A DNA stretch of 64,000 nt, taken from NCBI GenBank assembly GCA_946415245.1, contig CAMKRS010000002.1, forward strand, positions 186,001 through 250,000, given 5' to 3'. Both the position numbers and the translations under genes were made by a program. This document shows, in pieces, positions 32,901 to 42,165 of the stretch; within the stretch, counting starts at the first letter, position 1, and each line of letters begins with the position of its first letter. The notes beneath the pieces were generated by a model. That model searched no databases. It saw only the letters and a program-made list of their open reading frames with translations, and was not told the DNA's origin. This DNA comes from an uncultured Prevotella sp. GTDB taxonomy: Bacteria; Bacteroidota; Bacteroidia; Bacteroidales; Bacteroidaceae.

Positions 32901-35900
32901 ACTGCCCTTGTCGTACAACTTATAGTTGTTGAGGGCGTCCTTCACGGCATGACCGTTGACATCGTTGCTGATGTGATAGTCCTCACGACAGTAGTAGTAG
33001 GTCTTGTTGATATCACTCGGCTCGAAGTCGATGATCTCTACATGGGCCTTCTGATCTGACGTCAGATAACTGAAGGTCTCGGCAGTGATGGTCTGACCGA
33101 CAGAATACGGGGTATCACCACGGGCAAACGCACTCTTCACCACATACATGGTCATGTTGTCGACCTTCACGGGCGAGTAGTGGTACTGCTCGTTAGGTAT
33201 GGCCTCATACTGCTCACGGGTAATGACGACATTGGGGGTCAACGTCTGAGCAGCACCGTTATTGTCGATGTACGACAGGACATCATGACCGATATACTTG
33301 GCCTGATAGTCGATGGGCTGGACAGATGAATAGGTGAATGGCGCCTGCTTATTGTCATAGAGCTGCGTGTCACCGGAATAATTCGGATCGATCAGGAGGT
33401 CGAAAGCATCGTAGTTGAACGCGAAGTTCTTGCGGTCCTCTGACGTGAGCGAAGACCAACCCTTCAGGGCCGTGTACTTCTGACCGGCCTCGAAGTAACC
33501 ACCACCGTAGTAACCGGCTTCATAACAGATATAGGCCTTGCTCAACTGCTGGTCAACAGCCGTTCTGGCTTGTGCATCGCTGACCTTAAACGTGGTCTTG
33601 TACATCTCGACAACCTCATTATAGCGCTCGGTAGTCACAACCTCACCGTAGAGCATAGAGTTCTTGGCATTGGCACCTTCAAACTCCAACGTACCGGTGC
33701 AGACACGGGCCAACTCTACCTTCGAACTGATGGTCGACCAGGCGGCGGCAGAGTAGTCTTCCTTACACAGGGCGGTGCCCTTGATGAAGTTGTAGGTCTT
33801 GTCACCATCGGTGAACTTCACATCGGCGGTCGTCACATAGGCCTCAACCATCTTGGCCTGCTTCTTCTCGGCAGTATCGGCTGGCTTGTTGGCTCCCATG
33901 TTCTCGTAATCGTCGTGAGTGGTCTTGTCGATGATGTCACCGGCATCATAATATTGCTGTCCGTAGACGCCTGTGGTCTTCGGCGAATAGGTACAGTTCG
34001 GATCTTGGGTGTTCCAGGCGGTCGGGTTGTCAACAGCATAGGTCACCACATAACCGTTGGCATGCGTCAGGTTGTTGGAAAGACGGAAGACATAGTCGAA
34101 GGCTACATCTTCTTCCTTCGTCATGTGATAGACTGACGGCACGGTCTTGCCATCAATGTCCTTCTTCGGAGCGGATGCCTTCAACTTCTCGTAGTCGGCT
34201 GGCAGGAGAACCGTACCCTCTGGATAGGTCTTGTCGCCGATCTTACACTCGGCAACAGTGACATAGGTGTCGGAGACGAAGTGACGCTGGTCGACCTCAC
34301 TCAACTGCAACCAATCCCAATAGGTGATGGAGTCGTTGAGGTGGTAGGTCACATCGTTGTTCACCAGAACACTGTAGGTCTCGGCATTCTCGTCGGTATT
34401 CTGTAACGGCGTACGGTCGCTCGCATTAGGCTCCGTCGAGAAGTAGTAGGCATAGAGGTTCGTCTTGACATCTTCCAGCTTGATTCTTCCAAACGAGGCT
34501 GCACTGATGTTAAGAGGTATCTTCTGGCTCTTGCTGTAAGCACTGGCAGCACCGGTGTAGGCCGTGATATACTGGTCGTAGACATAGCTGGTACCACGGA
34601 TGAACCAGTAGTGGGCGGGAGCGGCATCAGCACCCAGATAGGCGTTGGTCGTAGGATAACAGTCGTCGATAATCTGCTTGACATTATGGACGAAGTTACC
34701 AGAGGTCTGCACTTCCTTCTTGCTGGCATCGCTCGGGGTATAGACAAAGAGCTTGTTCGTAACGGCCTTGTCATGGGAAGCGGATGGCAGATTGTAAGAA
34801 GAAAGAATGGTATGGTCGTTGCCGGAATTCGAACGTACACCGTGCTCGTTCTTCGCATAGACATAACCACCACCGAGACCGGACTTCACATTGATGAGGT
34901 CCAACTGGGCAACACCGGTGATATAACCCCAGTCCTTGGCCTCAGGAGTGCTCTTCTCAGTGGTCAGCTCCAGGAATACACCTGATGCCAAAGCAACATG
35001 GTTGGCCACCTTACCATTATTACGCTTGCGCTCAGTGCCAAAAGCTTCCTTCCACTGATAGAAGGTCTTACCATCGGCCACATAGTTGGCATTGTCGGTG
35101 GTGCGCGTCGTGTTGTAGAAGTCCACATCACTGGTCAGCGCACCCATATAGTTCACAACACTATAGATACCAAAGTAGTTACCATGGGTCTTGGCGTCCT
35201 CGTCGGTCTCACCGGCAATGGATCGCACCTGATTCAAAGAGACCTCACCCACACGGTTCACCGTATAGTCGGTCTTATCGACCACACCGGGCACACGGTC
35301 CTTGGCACCTTGCATCACCAGACGGCTACCGAAGATACCGCAGAAGTCGGCACGCTGGATGGTATTCAACAGACGACCGGCATAGATAGAACAGAAGCCC
35401 CACAGCTCCCAGTTGCTCTTGTCGCTTTCGGCCAGACCGTTATAAGTCTCCTCCGTGATTCGCTCACCGGCAGAATAGGTCTTAGTCGTACCGGCAGAGG
35501 TTTTTGACGTATAAGCGGTCTTACATCTGTACTCCAAAGCGAAGTAAGCACGCTCACGGTCGGTCAACTGATAGTATTCCTCAAGACTGATGTTATCCGA
35601 CATACCGTAGTAGTCGGTACCATAGTTCGTAATGTTCAACTCACGGTAACCGTCAACCAACGTCAGGTTACCATCGCCATAGAGACCGCCCACATGTTCG
35701 GTACCGATGGTGATGAGGTCGCGGTTGTAGACATCCACCACATTGGCACTCACATTACCAAGCACAGTCTTGGCATTGGCATAGACATTCTCGTCACCCA
35801 ACGTCACATTACCACCGGCAAAGACGGCATTATGAACGATGATACCCGTGAGGTCGAGACTGTTCCATAAGGGATCTGCCGACTTGTTCTTCAACTTGTC

Positions 35901-38900
35901 AAGTGCGGAGGCGGGAACATATTGGCCGGCCTTATAAGTGGTACCGCCAATCGTCACATCGGACTTAGCCTGACAGTACGGGGTGATCAGCACACGACAG
36001 TCTTCGGTCAACTCACCACTGGCGTCATAATAGTAAGCGGTCTTGTCGGTGGTTCCAGGGACGGTCTTCTCCTGCTTGGTGCCGGTGCCACTATAGACAT
36101 AACCGATGTTACCACCACCAAACACGTTACCAAAGCCCTTCGACACATTCGCATCTGTACCTACCACACCACCGAGGATCTGGACATCGGTCTTACCGAA
36201 GACATAGCCCTTAGAACTGAGGTCCATGGTCTGCTTCTCGATTGGCGTCATATAACCTTCACCGCCCCAGTTGTCGAAACCTCGACCGCCACCGAAGACA
36301 TCACGCATCACATGACCATTATACAGGGTGACATGGGTCTCACCGGGCTTGTAAATCTTGGCCAAACCATTGACAATGGTACCACTGGGGGCGGCAGCGC
36401 CTTCCTTCACAGTACCTCGGCCGATAGGACCGATCTCACCACCGCCATAAAGACCGCCACGGATGATACCGCCATAGACCTTCACATCGGAAATGTCGAC
36501 ATAACTGTTGGCAACGTAACCGCCACCAAACACGTTACCACTCTCATCCAACAGGTTATCGCCGGCCTTGGCATCGTCAAGCTCCTCGACATAGTCATTA
36601 TTCTTATAGCGATAGCCAATACGGCCGTTGTTAATCGTCACATAAGCGGTACCGAAGATACCACCACCTTCACCACCACCGTAGACATTACGCTGAATGG
36701 CAGGAACGCCATTGAGGAAACTGGTGCCCGCGAGGTTACCGACGACGACATGGGTATCGCCGCTACGGTCGCCCGCATTGTTGGCCACGTCGTTGATGAG
36801 TCCCTCGTGATAGCCTACGCTACCACGCCAGCCACCACCGTAGACGTTACGAACCGTACCGCCCTGGATATAGGCATTGGCACTGGCTGTGAAGCCTACC
36901 GCACTTTCATTGGGGGAACCAGCACCGAAAATGTCACAGACACTTCCGGTAGTACCGGCCGCATAGATATCTTTTCTAACCGTACCACCGAGAAGGGCGA
37001 TATAGGTGGAACCATGAACACCACCACTCAAAGGAATAGTTGCACTACCATAGCCGCCACCGTAGGCATAGTTGCCAACAGTTGCTCCTTCGTGAATAAG
37101 GACATTGGTGTTGTATCGCTGATAGGTTCTGGCCTTCTGGTCGTCTTTCAACTTACTATAATCACGGTCGTCCATCTCGGCCTTCCTGGCAAGAGGGTTG
37201 GTGAGGTTGGTATATTGATTACCAACATATCTTGTGAATTCTCCCACAGGATTATAGTAACCGTCGATGGTCCAAGCGGCCATCCATTCCTTTTTCCAAG
37301 TATCCTTATATTCGTCCTTTAAAGTGCCACCGACAGTGCCACCGACCCATCTTTCCGGGTTACCCCAAATGGCTGGATCTTCATTGGCCACCATGTCTGC
37401 AGGCTGACCACTATAGAGTTGCAGGTACTTCTGCACACTCTCGGCATTGAGCACGTTACCCAATTCACCGCCACCATAGACCTCCCAGACATTGGCGCCC
37501 TTATTGAGGTTCACCTCGGTATATTCCGACCAGGTGAACTCACCGCGGCCTGCACCATAGATAGTGCCGGTATAGCCATTTTCCTTCAGTACAGGGGCAG
37601 AAACATTGACCTTGGAATAGAGGGTGCGACGCACGTTATTGTTACCACCATAGATAGCACCATTCACACGGGCATCTCCACCAAGGTAGTTCACATTTGA
37701 CTCATACACATCACAAGGCGGGAGAATATGCATACCATATGCACCACCGAAGATGTTATTGATCTTAATAGTGGACTTCTCGGGTACATTGACAAGGGTA
37801 CGACGGGTAATACCTTCCTCGTAACTACCGCCATAGGCGGCACTCACCTTACCACGCAACAGGTCGATGACGGCAGTGGCCTCGTTAGGGTCGACAGTGC
37901 CATCAAACGTATCACTCGCAGAATAGCGCATACCGAGACCGTTGTAGGCACCCGCACCGAAGATCTCTGTATTAGCGAAATTTGAGATGCCATCGGGGAT
38001 GTCGACGAGCACATAACTGTGATCCTGTAACTTGTCACCGTCACGGTCACCGGGAAAACCTTCTCCTGCACCGAAGACGCGCTCTATCACACTGTTAGCG
38101 TTGGTGATGGGTCTGATATTGACGAAAGCATTGTGCAGATAGGGTTTATTGGTGATGCGGTTCTTATAAGCATCAGCCTCATAGTCATAGTTACCAAAAC
38201 AACCGCCAAGAATACTCCTCACCCTACCCTGGGTATACTCCATATAAGTGGATACAGGACGGGCTTCTGCCACCATTGCCTTGACTTCGTCACGGATACG
38301 GTCTGAGAAAGTCGGACTGTCATTGCCCAAGATGCTGCCGCCCAGGTCGTTACCGCCATAGATATGGTCACGGATCCAGGGGAAGCCATTGGTTCCCACG
38401 TAGGTCTCCGTATGGCCGAGGATGTGGGCATTACAGGAGCCGGCGAAGGAGTTGAAGATACGACCGTTGTTCAAGTTGATATGCGTATCACCGGCGATGA
38501 CTCCCTCGAAGGCACCGCCATAGATGAACTCACACTCAGCCATGTCCTTATCGTCGCCCTTCGCACCGCGTGCCACACCAGACAGGCGCTTGTCGCCATT
38601 CAGGTTGATGTAGGTGCTGTATTTCTTATCGTAAGTATATTTGCCCTCTTCATCCTTCTTGCCGATGGCGCCCATCTCACCGCCACCGAAGATCTGGAAC
38701 ACATAACCCTTGTTCAGGTTGATGGTGGTGCTGCCCCAAATCTCTGAGTCGGCACCATAACCGGCACCAAACACATTTAAGGCTGAGCCGAGTACATCCA
38801 TACCCTGTTCAGAAAGGATCACTCCCGTATTTCGTTTGGTAATGGTATACTCTCCTATCTCCGTATTCTCGTATAAGATGTCTCCTTCGTTGGTGGCGTC

Positions 38901-41123
38901 GAAGAGCTTGTCGCGCTCCACGACCGTCGAATCGATGTTGATAATGATATTACCATTTACATGACCACTGTTGTAGCAGCCGCCATAGACATTACCGCCC
39001 TTCAGACGACGGTCAAGGTCGGTAGCGGCATCAAAGACCTTTGCAGTAGTGACTGGGGCGACCTCAAGTCCGGTCTTGGCACTGACCGTATTCCATTCCA
39101 ATTGCGGGTTACGATTTGCATCAAGCTCATATTTAACATGTCCATCAGCATCCAGAACCTTATTGTAATTCTCGTCTCTCTCCACCTTCCATCGCTTCGG
39201 CTGGATCATCAAACCCTTGAAGTTCAGTTGAAGTTTATTGCCATTGGCATCAGGCGTACCCACCAAACCGCCCAAGTATTCTGCATTCAGACCTGCCTGA
39301 GCGTAGACGTTGGCATTGTTACATCCACCTACTACCTTATTAAATATGTAGACAGGTTTGTCGAAGGTGATGTTAGTCTTGCCATTGACCTTCATACTAC
39401 CCACGTTGCCACCGCAGAAGAACGAGCCGAAATAAGAGGTAAATGGTATGTAATTTTTGCCGTCACCATTGGCTTCTTTGTCAAATACCACACTGGGCAT
39501 CAGCCTCATGGCAGCGGCATCCATGTAGGTATCGAAAATATCTTTATCGGTCAGATCCAGAGAGCTATATCTATTATCCTCGCCTCCTGAAGTGACAATA
39601 TTTCCATAAGCATCCACGTTACCAGCATAATACTGTAGAATATTCTTCTTCACCAAATTGGCACCGTTGTTACCCAAGAACACAGAGTCAGCAATAACAT
39701 ATGAGCCGATCTTCAATTCAACCTTGGGTTGCGCCATGTCGGTCATGATGGTGGCACTGTTTCCGCCACAATAGATACCACCATGAACAATGGTAGGTTT
39801 CCCTTCTTTTCCCTCTACATGGATAGACACCTGTTCGGCATTGGGGCGAACAGCATTAAGGGCCTCCGCAGAGTTGGAACCTGGATCGTAATAGAAATCC
39901 TTAAACAATTCCTGCTGGCCCAGCTTAGAATTGTCCGTATAAGCATACGAACCATTACCACCACCATAGACATCGCCTCGGACACTGGTACTGATACCCA
40001 CGGCATTACCGCCAAAGACCTTTCCGGAAATATCGTTACCACCATAGACATTGTTCACATCACCGCCACGAATGACGACACGCGCCGCAAATCCGACTGG
40101 GAAGTTATAACCCTCAAAACTGTTCGTCGTCGGTTTATATTCACCATTCACGGTCGGACGGACATCGGCCATACGGCAACCACCATACAGATTCTCAACA
40201 ACAATATTCGAGGTGCTCTCAATATTCAGGAGCAAGCCTTCCGGACTGGTCATTGCACCCTGATTACCGCCGCTGTAGAGGTCACGGATAATGCCGTTTT
40301 TCAGGTTCCATGTCGGACGAATGTCCATCTCGGCCTTGTTGTTACCTCCAAAGACGCGGGCGAAGTTAAAGGCATAACTGGTGAGATTGCTCTGGAAGGT
40401 AGTCAGTCGTGTTCTTTGTGCCAATGCCACCAGTTGTGCCTGACCCTCGGGGGTCGTCGGGTCATTAGGCCAAACGTTTGTCTGGGTCAGTACAGGGCTG
40501 TTATTGTCAATACAGATGGTGGTGTTTGTTTTTACCGTTGCATTGTTACCACCGCCATAGAGATGAGCTATACAACCACCCTGAATCTCCAAATAGGTCT
40601 TACCAAGCTCAGGCTTAAGCAGGCCCTTATAAGGACTGTTCTCAGAATAATCATAGTCACCATTACCACCACCAAACAAGCTACCAATCACAAGGCTTTT
40701 ACGCTCAGCTGCCGTTGCCGTTTCAGGTGTCGGACTGGTACGGATAAAGGCTTGCCAGGAATTATTAATCTTATTTTCTGCTGTTTCCTTCAATTCACCA
40801 GGAACGAGATTTGTATTTTTATCCTCCTGATTAATTTCAGATCCTACCGTTCCTGCAATATCATTTCCGCCATATACCGAGTTAATGAAGATATTATCGG
40901 AAGCATGCTCACCATCGATATTCACGAAGGCACTGCCAGTGACGTTGGCCATTCGGGCACCGCCGAAGACATTGTTCAGGTCTCCTTCATAGACCGTGAC
41001 TCTGGTATTACCTTTCGTGTCACCAGCATTACCACCACCATAGACGTTACCGCCAATGGTAATCTGGGCTTGCATCGAGAATGCAAACAAACTAAACAGT
41101 ACTATGGTTACGATCTTCTTCAC
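29787..41123 (-). CDS. giant secreted repeat protein (3778 aa) with YGGG repeats, second repeat family and T9SS-like tail
   Basis: The start is GTG at 41123, whose G is also the last base of the upstream TAG stop, so translation is probably coupled to the last pilus lipoprotein gene. Layout: signal peptide (about 1-20, ending MQAQ); YGGG repeats (about 22-1720); a region with at least twelve copies of a different repeat, roughly Y-x-x-G-x-x-[IVL]-[ST]-x-[ED]-x-Y-x-x-L-[ST], ending in a Lys/Arg-rich turn (about 1730-2760); a module with a GLUG-like stretch (about 3014-3110); and a C-terminal beta domain. The last ~70 residues (DVRIVNTAG...MKTFTI...GVYIVQ...KKLAVK) match the type A T9SS sorting tail. 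A cell-surface location is therefore expected. No enzymatic motif was seen. Confidence 0.9.
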   Translation of the reverse strand: MKKIVTIVLFSLFAFSMQAQITIGGNVYGGGNAGDTKGNTRVTVYEGDLNNVFGGARMANVTGSAFVNIDGEHASDNIFINSVYGGNDIAGTVGSEINQEDKNTNLVPGELKETAENKINNSWQAFIRTSPTPETATAAERKSLVIGSLFGGGNGDYDYSENSPYKGLLKPELGKTYLEIQGGCIAHLYGGGNNATVKTNTTICIDNNSPVLTQTNVWPNDPTTPEGQAQLVALAQRTRLTTFQSNLTSYAFNFARVFGGNNKAEMDIRPTWNLKNGIIRDLYSGGNQGAMTSPEGLLLNIESTSNIVVENLYGGCRMADVRPTVNGEYKPTTNSFEGYNFPVGFAARVVIRGGDVNNVYGGNDISGKVFGGNAVGISTSVRGDVYGGGNGSYAYTDNSKLGQQELFKDFYYDPGSNSAEALNAVRPNAEQVSIHVEGKEGKPTIVHGGIYCGGNSATIMTDMAQPKVELKIGSYVIADSVFLGNNGANLVKKNILQYYAGNVDAYGNIVTSGGEDNRYSSLDLTDKDIFDTYMDAAAMRLMPSVVFDKEANGDGKNYIPFTSYFGSFFCGGNVGSMKVNGKTNITFDKPVYIFNKVVGGCNNANVYAQAGLNAEYLGGLVGTPDANGNKLQLNFKGLMIQPKRWKVERDENYNKVLDADGHVKYELDANRNPQLEWNTVSAKTGLEVAPVTTAKVFDAATDLDRRLKGGNVYGGCYNSGHVNGNIIINIDSTVVERDKLFDATNEGDILYENTEIGEYTITKRNTGVILSEQGMDVLGSALNVFGAGYGADSEIWGSTTINLNKGYVFQIFGGGEMGAIGKKDEEGKYTYDKKYSTYINLNGDKRLSGVARGAKGDDKDMAECEFIYGGAFEGVIAGDTHINLNNGRIFNSFAGSCNAHILGHTETYVGTNGFPWIRDHIYGGNDLGGSILGNDSPTFSDRIRDEVKAMVAEARPVSTYMEYTQGRVRSILGGCFGNYDYEADAYKNRITNKPYLHNAFVNIRPITNANSVIERVFGAGEGFPGDRDGDKLQDHSYVLVDIPDGISNFANTEIFGAGAYNGLGMRYSASDTFDGTVDPNEATAVIDLLRGKVSAAYGGSYEEGITRRTLVNVPEKSTIKINNIFGGAYGMHILPPCDVYESNVNYLGGDARVNGAIYGGNNNVRRTLYSKVNVSAPVLKENGYTGTIYGAGRGEFTWSEYTEVNLNKGANVWEVYGGGELGNVLNAESVQKYLQLYSGQPADMVANEDPAIWGNPERWVGGTVGGTLKDEYKDTWKKEWMAAWTIDGYYNPVGEFTRYVGNQYTNLTNPLARKAEMDDRDYSKLKDDQKARTYQRYNTNVLIHEGATVGNYAYGGGYGSATIPLSGGVHGSTYIALLGGTVRKDIYAAGTTGSVCDIFGAGSPNESAVGFTASANAYIQGGTVRNVYGGGWRGSVGYHEGLINDVANNAGDRSGDTHVVVGNLAGTSFLNGVPAIQRNVYGGGEGGGIFGTAYVTINNGRIGYRYKNNDYVEELDDAKAGDNLLDESGNVFGGGYVANSYVDISDVKVYGGIIRGGLYGGGEIGPIGRGTVKEGAAAPSGTIVNGLAKIYKPGETHVTLYNGHVMRDVFGGGRGFDNWGGEGYMTPIEKQTMDLSSKGYVFGKTDVQILGGVVGTDANVSKGFGNVFGGGNIGYVYSGTGTKQEKTVPGTTDKTAYYYDASGELTEDCRVLITPYCQAKSDVTIGGTTYKAGQYVPASALDKLKNKSADPLWNSLDLTGIIVHNAVFAGGNVTLGDENVYANAKTVLGNVSANVVDVYNRDLITIGTEHVGGLYGDGNLTLVDGYRELNITNYGTDYYGMSDNISLEEYYQLTDRERAYFALEYRCKTAYTSKTSAGTTKTYSAGERITEETYNGLAESDKSNWELWGFCSIYAGRLLNTIQRADFCGIFGSRLVMQGAKDRVPGVVDKTDYTVNRVGEVSLNQVRSIAGETDEDAKTHGNYFGIYSVVNYMGALTSDVDFYNTTRTTDNANYVADGKTFYQWKEAFGTERKRNNGKVANHVALASGVFLELTTEKSTPEAKDWGYITGVAQLDLINVKSGLGGGYVYAKNEHGVRSNSGNDHTILSSYNLPSASHDKAVTNKLFVYTPSDASKKEVQTSGNFVHNVKQIIDDCYPTTNAYLGADAAPAHYWFIRGTSYVYDQYITAYTGAASAYSKSQKIPLNISAASFGRIKLEDVKTNLYAYYFSTEPNASDRTPLQNTDENAETYSVLVNNDVTYHLNDSITYWDWLQLSEVDQRHFVSDTYVTVAECKIGDKTYPEGTVLLPADYEKLKASAPKKDIDGKTVPSVYHMTKEEDVAFDYVFRLSNNLTHANGYVVTYAVDNPTAWNTQDPNCTYSPKTTGVYGQQYYDAGDIIDKTTHDDYENMGANKPADTAEKKQAKMVEAYVTTADVKFTDGDKTYNFIKGTALCKEDYSAAAWSTISSKVELARVCTGTLEFEGANAKNSMLYGEVVTTERYNEVVEMYKTTFKVSDAQARTAVDQQLSKAYICYEAGYYGGGYFEAGQKYTALKGWSSLTSEDRKNFAFNYDAFDLLIDPNYSGDTQLYDNKQAPFTYSSVQPIDYQAKYIGHDVLSYIDNNGAAQTLTPNVVITREQYEAIPNEQYHYSPVKVDNMTMYVVKSAFARGDTPYSVGQTITAETFSYLTSDQKAHVEIIDFEPSDINKTYYYCREDYHISNDVNGHAVKDALNNYKLYDKGSDVVPGVLISEDDYRQLTNLQKAFSIQGNAPEEMTTLYVANQSDIFDLQKDRIITVIFSYDYTESDESGIHIEPISERHIVNIHLHFESGVPEIATLHSPAPALPGDNVGLMKPAIKPGAYEIMGGGWEIFQNEEDAERHRNGVEFTNKTPVYWYQDGQYLAYYAKTYLGKTYSNYVPFTVANYHDLKAVMDDQEHHLYIDHPDVKRASKIYINDYADDEKSGLDLLKDLYDLSVTPTTYDREGNAQKVPSGNLSGHTGLNNTGTKGVQGMQNLEVFLHSDLSPKAYAGNWTPIANGDGQCYNGNIHGEGYHIDNLPSSFIGHLCGHVYNLGVSGTFTSAGLADSGDGYVENCWVKTTGTPDAGVKAVFGNPTASNWTQVNNCYYVAPEGSDYASGPAIRKSERAFYNGEVAYDLNAFYLKERYNRQAASDKIETYQYVESRFTNPDFLYANGVIPTEDDPRLKTDADGNYFYSPIWPDDYLFFGQTLNYGYQFSQTGEGQEVPSHLVKTDETNVLDITNASNRVYRTPAYYGNKQISTFHFNPYAVMAAKSADGQYEVYPGMTAVDFTGHNDLGYSKNETNGVFFAPIMDADITLTGVANADETQNLLVYAPKQGSDNANVLGDYFGVPEPVYGELEDDATTGMKAEYRAVAALAASEVSAVKGHVSYLDDAGKYVAVTDHLLVDKQDFNSPIAYQFVGDHRMWYQRTPDNYVSMKKGAKLGWESVSIPFTAELVTTPQKGEITHFYGNSNKGHEYWLREFKGGKDDSNDATIFVADFQKPAVGDETKSFTNTFLWDYYYQYGNRKDVNSDDYQNYYSEPHSYVGYPYSQAGTPYIVGFPGDYYYEFDLSGSFVPEYTAGWPGSRTLDRQTITFASETGVQIGVSDDELTGVKVGNYTFRPNYAATDLTTASYVLNGEGSRYDKAETTTTIPFRPYFTSGANVRTRSIVFGDDNSQFGGDEKSRNGQDLIITTREHKIIVESQLRHITDVRIVNTAGITMKTFTIKPGEVVETFMINAGVYIVQSTDARYTKKLAVK
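32830..35940 (-). repeat. second repeat family inside the 3778-aa protein (about 12 copies)
   Basis: Copies include ISLEEYYQLTDRERAYF, ITEETYNGLAESDKSNW, SITYWDWLQLSEVDQRHF, VVTTERYNEVVEMYKT, VVITREQYEAIPNEQYHY, TITAETFSYLTSDQKAH and VLISEDDYRQLTNLQKAF. Several are preceded by Y-x-x-G. Spacing is irregular (about 45-190 residues, longer where other sequence intervenes). Confidence 0.75.
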
Positions 41124-41133
41124 TATTCACTAA
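41120..41133 (-). repeat. two heptamer units (TTAGTGA, ATAGTGA) at the gene junction
   Basis: On the minus strand these units contain the last codons and stop of the 349-aa lipoprotein gene and the GTG start of the 3778-aa gene. Confidence 0.7.
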
Positions 41134-42160
41134 CTTTTATGACTGGGTTGTCGAGCTCATCTTCGGAGAGCTGATACAGGTAGGTGGGCTCAACCGTCAG
41201 ATTTATAACAGATTTCTTACCCCGCGCAATCGTCACACCGCTCAGACCGGCAAGACTGTTCTCGGCCACGCAGTTCTCACGCACTTTGGTTCCTTTTTTA
41301 TTGTAGACATCATACGTACAAACTAGCTTCAGATTGCTCTCGATACCTGTAATCGGAGCACAATAGCTGACGAAACTGGTGCCTTCGGCCGTCAACGCAA
41401 GACCGGTGGTGGTACTGGCATCCGTACCATAGTCATAAACAGTATTGGACTGGGCATTGTCAGATGAGGTAAATTTGACGTCTGTCAGGGGGGGGCTGCC
41501 GGCGGTATTGGCCGTCAGGGTTACCACCGCCTGAGACACGGCCTTCGCGGACTGCAACTCCATCTTCTTCAAATAAATATCACGCAACTCACCGTACTTG
41601 GGGCCGATCTTGATCTTAAACTCAATGGCGGAATACAGATGGTCTAACAACAGACTGGCATAATTATTACCGTCTTGCTTGACAAAAGCAAACGTGCCGA
41701 ACGACGGGATGTCGGTGATGGGGGTATTGCTGTATTTCACGCCGACCACCACACAGAGGTCGTCGCCCCCTACAGCATTCAGGTTGGCGAGGGTCATCAA
41801 GGCTCCACTGCTGTAGTCACTGGCACCACTCGTCAGGGGACGGATCGTACCGGCGGCTGCAGAAGAGGGGGAGAAACCGAAGATATAGTTCTCATCTTCC
41901 TTCACACCAATGGTCGATACCCACGTCTGGGTCGTGGTATTATAGACAAAGTTGCCCTCGGTCTTTTCAGTACCGGACATGAGGAAGATCTGAACGGGTG
42001 AATGGTCTTCTTTGGCATCGCTGATACCGCCATCAGAGGGCGCACGGGTCATGGCCGACAAATACAGCGGATCCTCGCGCAAAACGCCCTGCTGATCTGA
42101 ATCCTCAGAACAGGACCATAGCATCACTCCAATCATCAATATCATCAATACCTTCTTCAT
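41123..42160 (-). CDS. fimbrillin-like lipoprotein (pilus subunit or tip candidate)
   Basis: The product is about 345 residues with a lipoprotein signal peptide (MKKVLMILM...LWSC, Cys about 17). After it comes an arginine-preceded strand region (AMTRAPSDGG) typical of the Mfa-like/fimbrillin family. ATG at 42160 is chosen over the in-frame TTG at 42172 because it starts a normal signal peptide, 5 bases after the previous stop. Its TAG stop overlaps the GTG of the giant gene by one base. As the last lipoprotein before the giant, it is a candidate accessory or tip subunit. The exact subunit class cannot be told by eye. Confidence 0.72.
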   Translation of the reverse strand: MKKVLMILMIGVMLWSCSEDSDQQGVLREDPLYLSAMTRAPSDGGISDAKEDHSPVQIFLMSGTEKTEGNFVYNTTTQTWVSTIGVKEDENYIFGFSPSSAAAGTIRPLTSGASDYSSGALMTLANLNAVGGDDLCVVVGVKYSNTPITDIPSFGTFAFVKQDGNNYASLLLDHLYSAIEFKIKIGPKYGELRDIYLKKMELQSAKAVSQAVVTLTANTAGSPPLTDVKFTSSDNAQSNTVYDYGTDASTTTGLALTAEGTSFVSYCAPITGIESNLKLVCTYDVYNKKGTKVRENCVAENSLAGLSGVTIARGKKSVINLTVEPTYLYQLSEDELDNPVIKVSE

Positions 42161-42165
42161 CAGCC

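Noticed and set aside
35922..41174. Plus-strand ORFs of 466 and 481 codons opposite the 3778-aa gene
   Set aside because: They are shadows of the real minus-strand frame; the translations mirror the repeat and have no recognisable domain.
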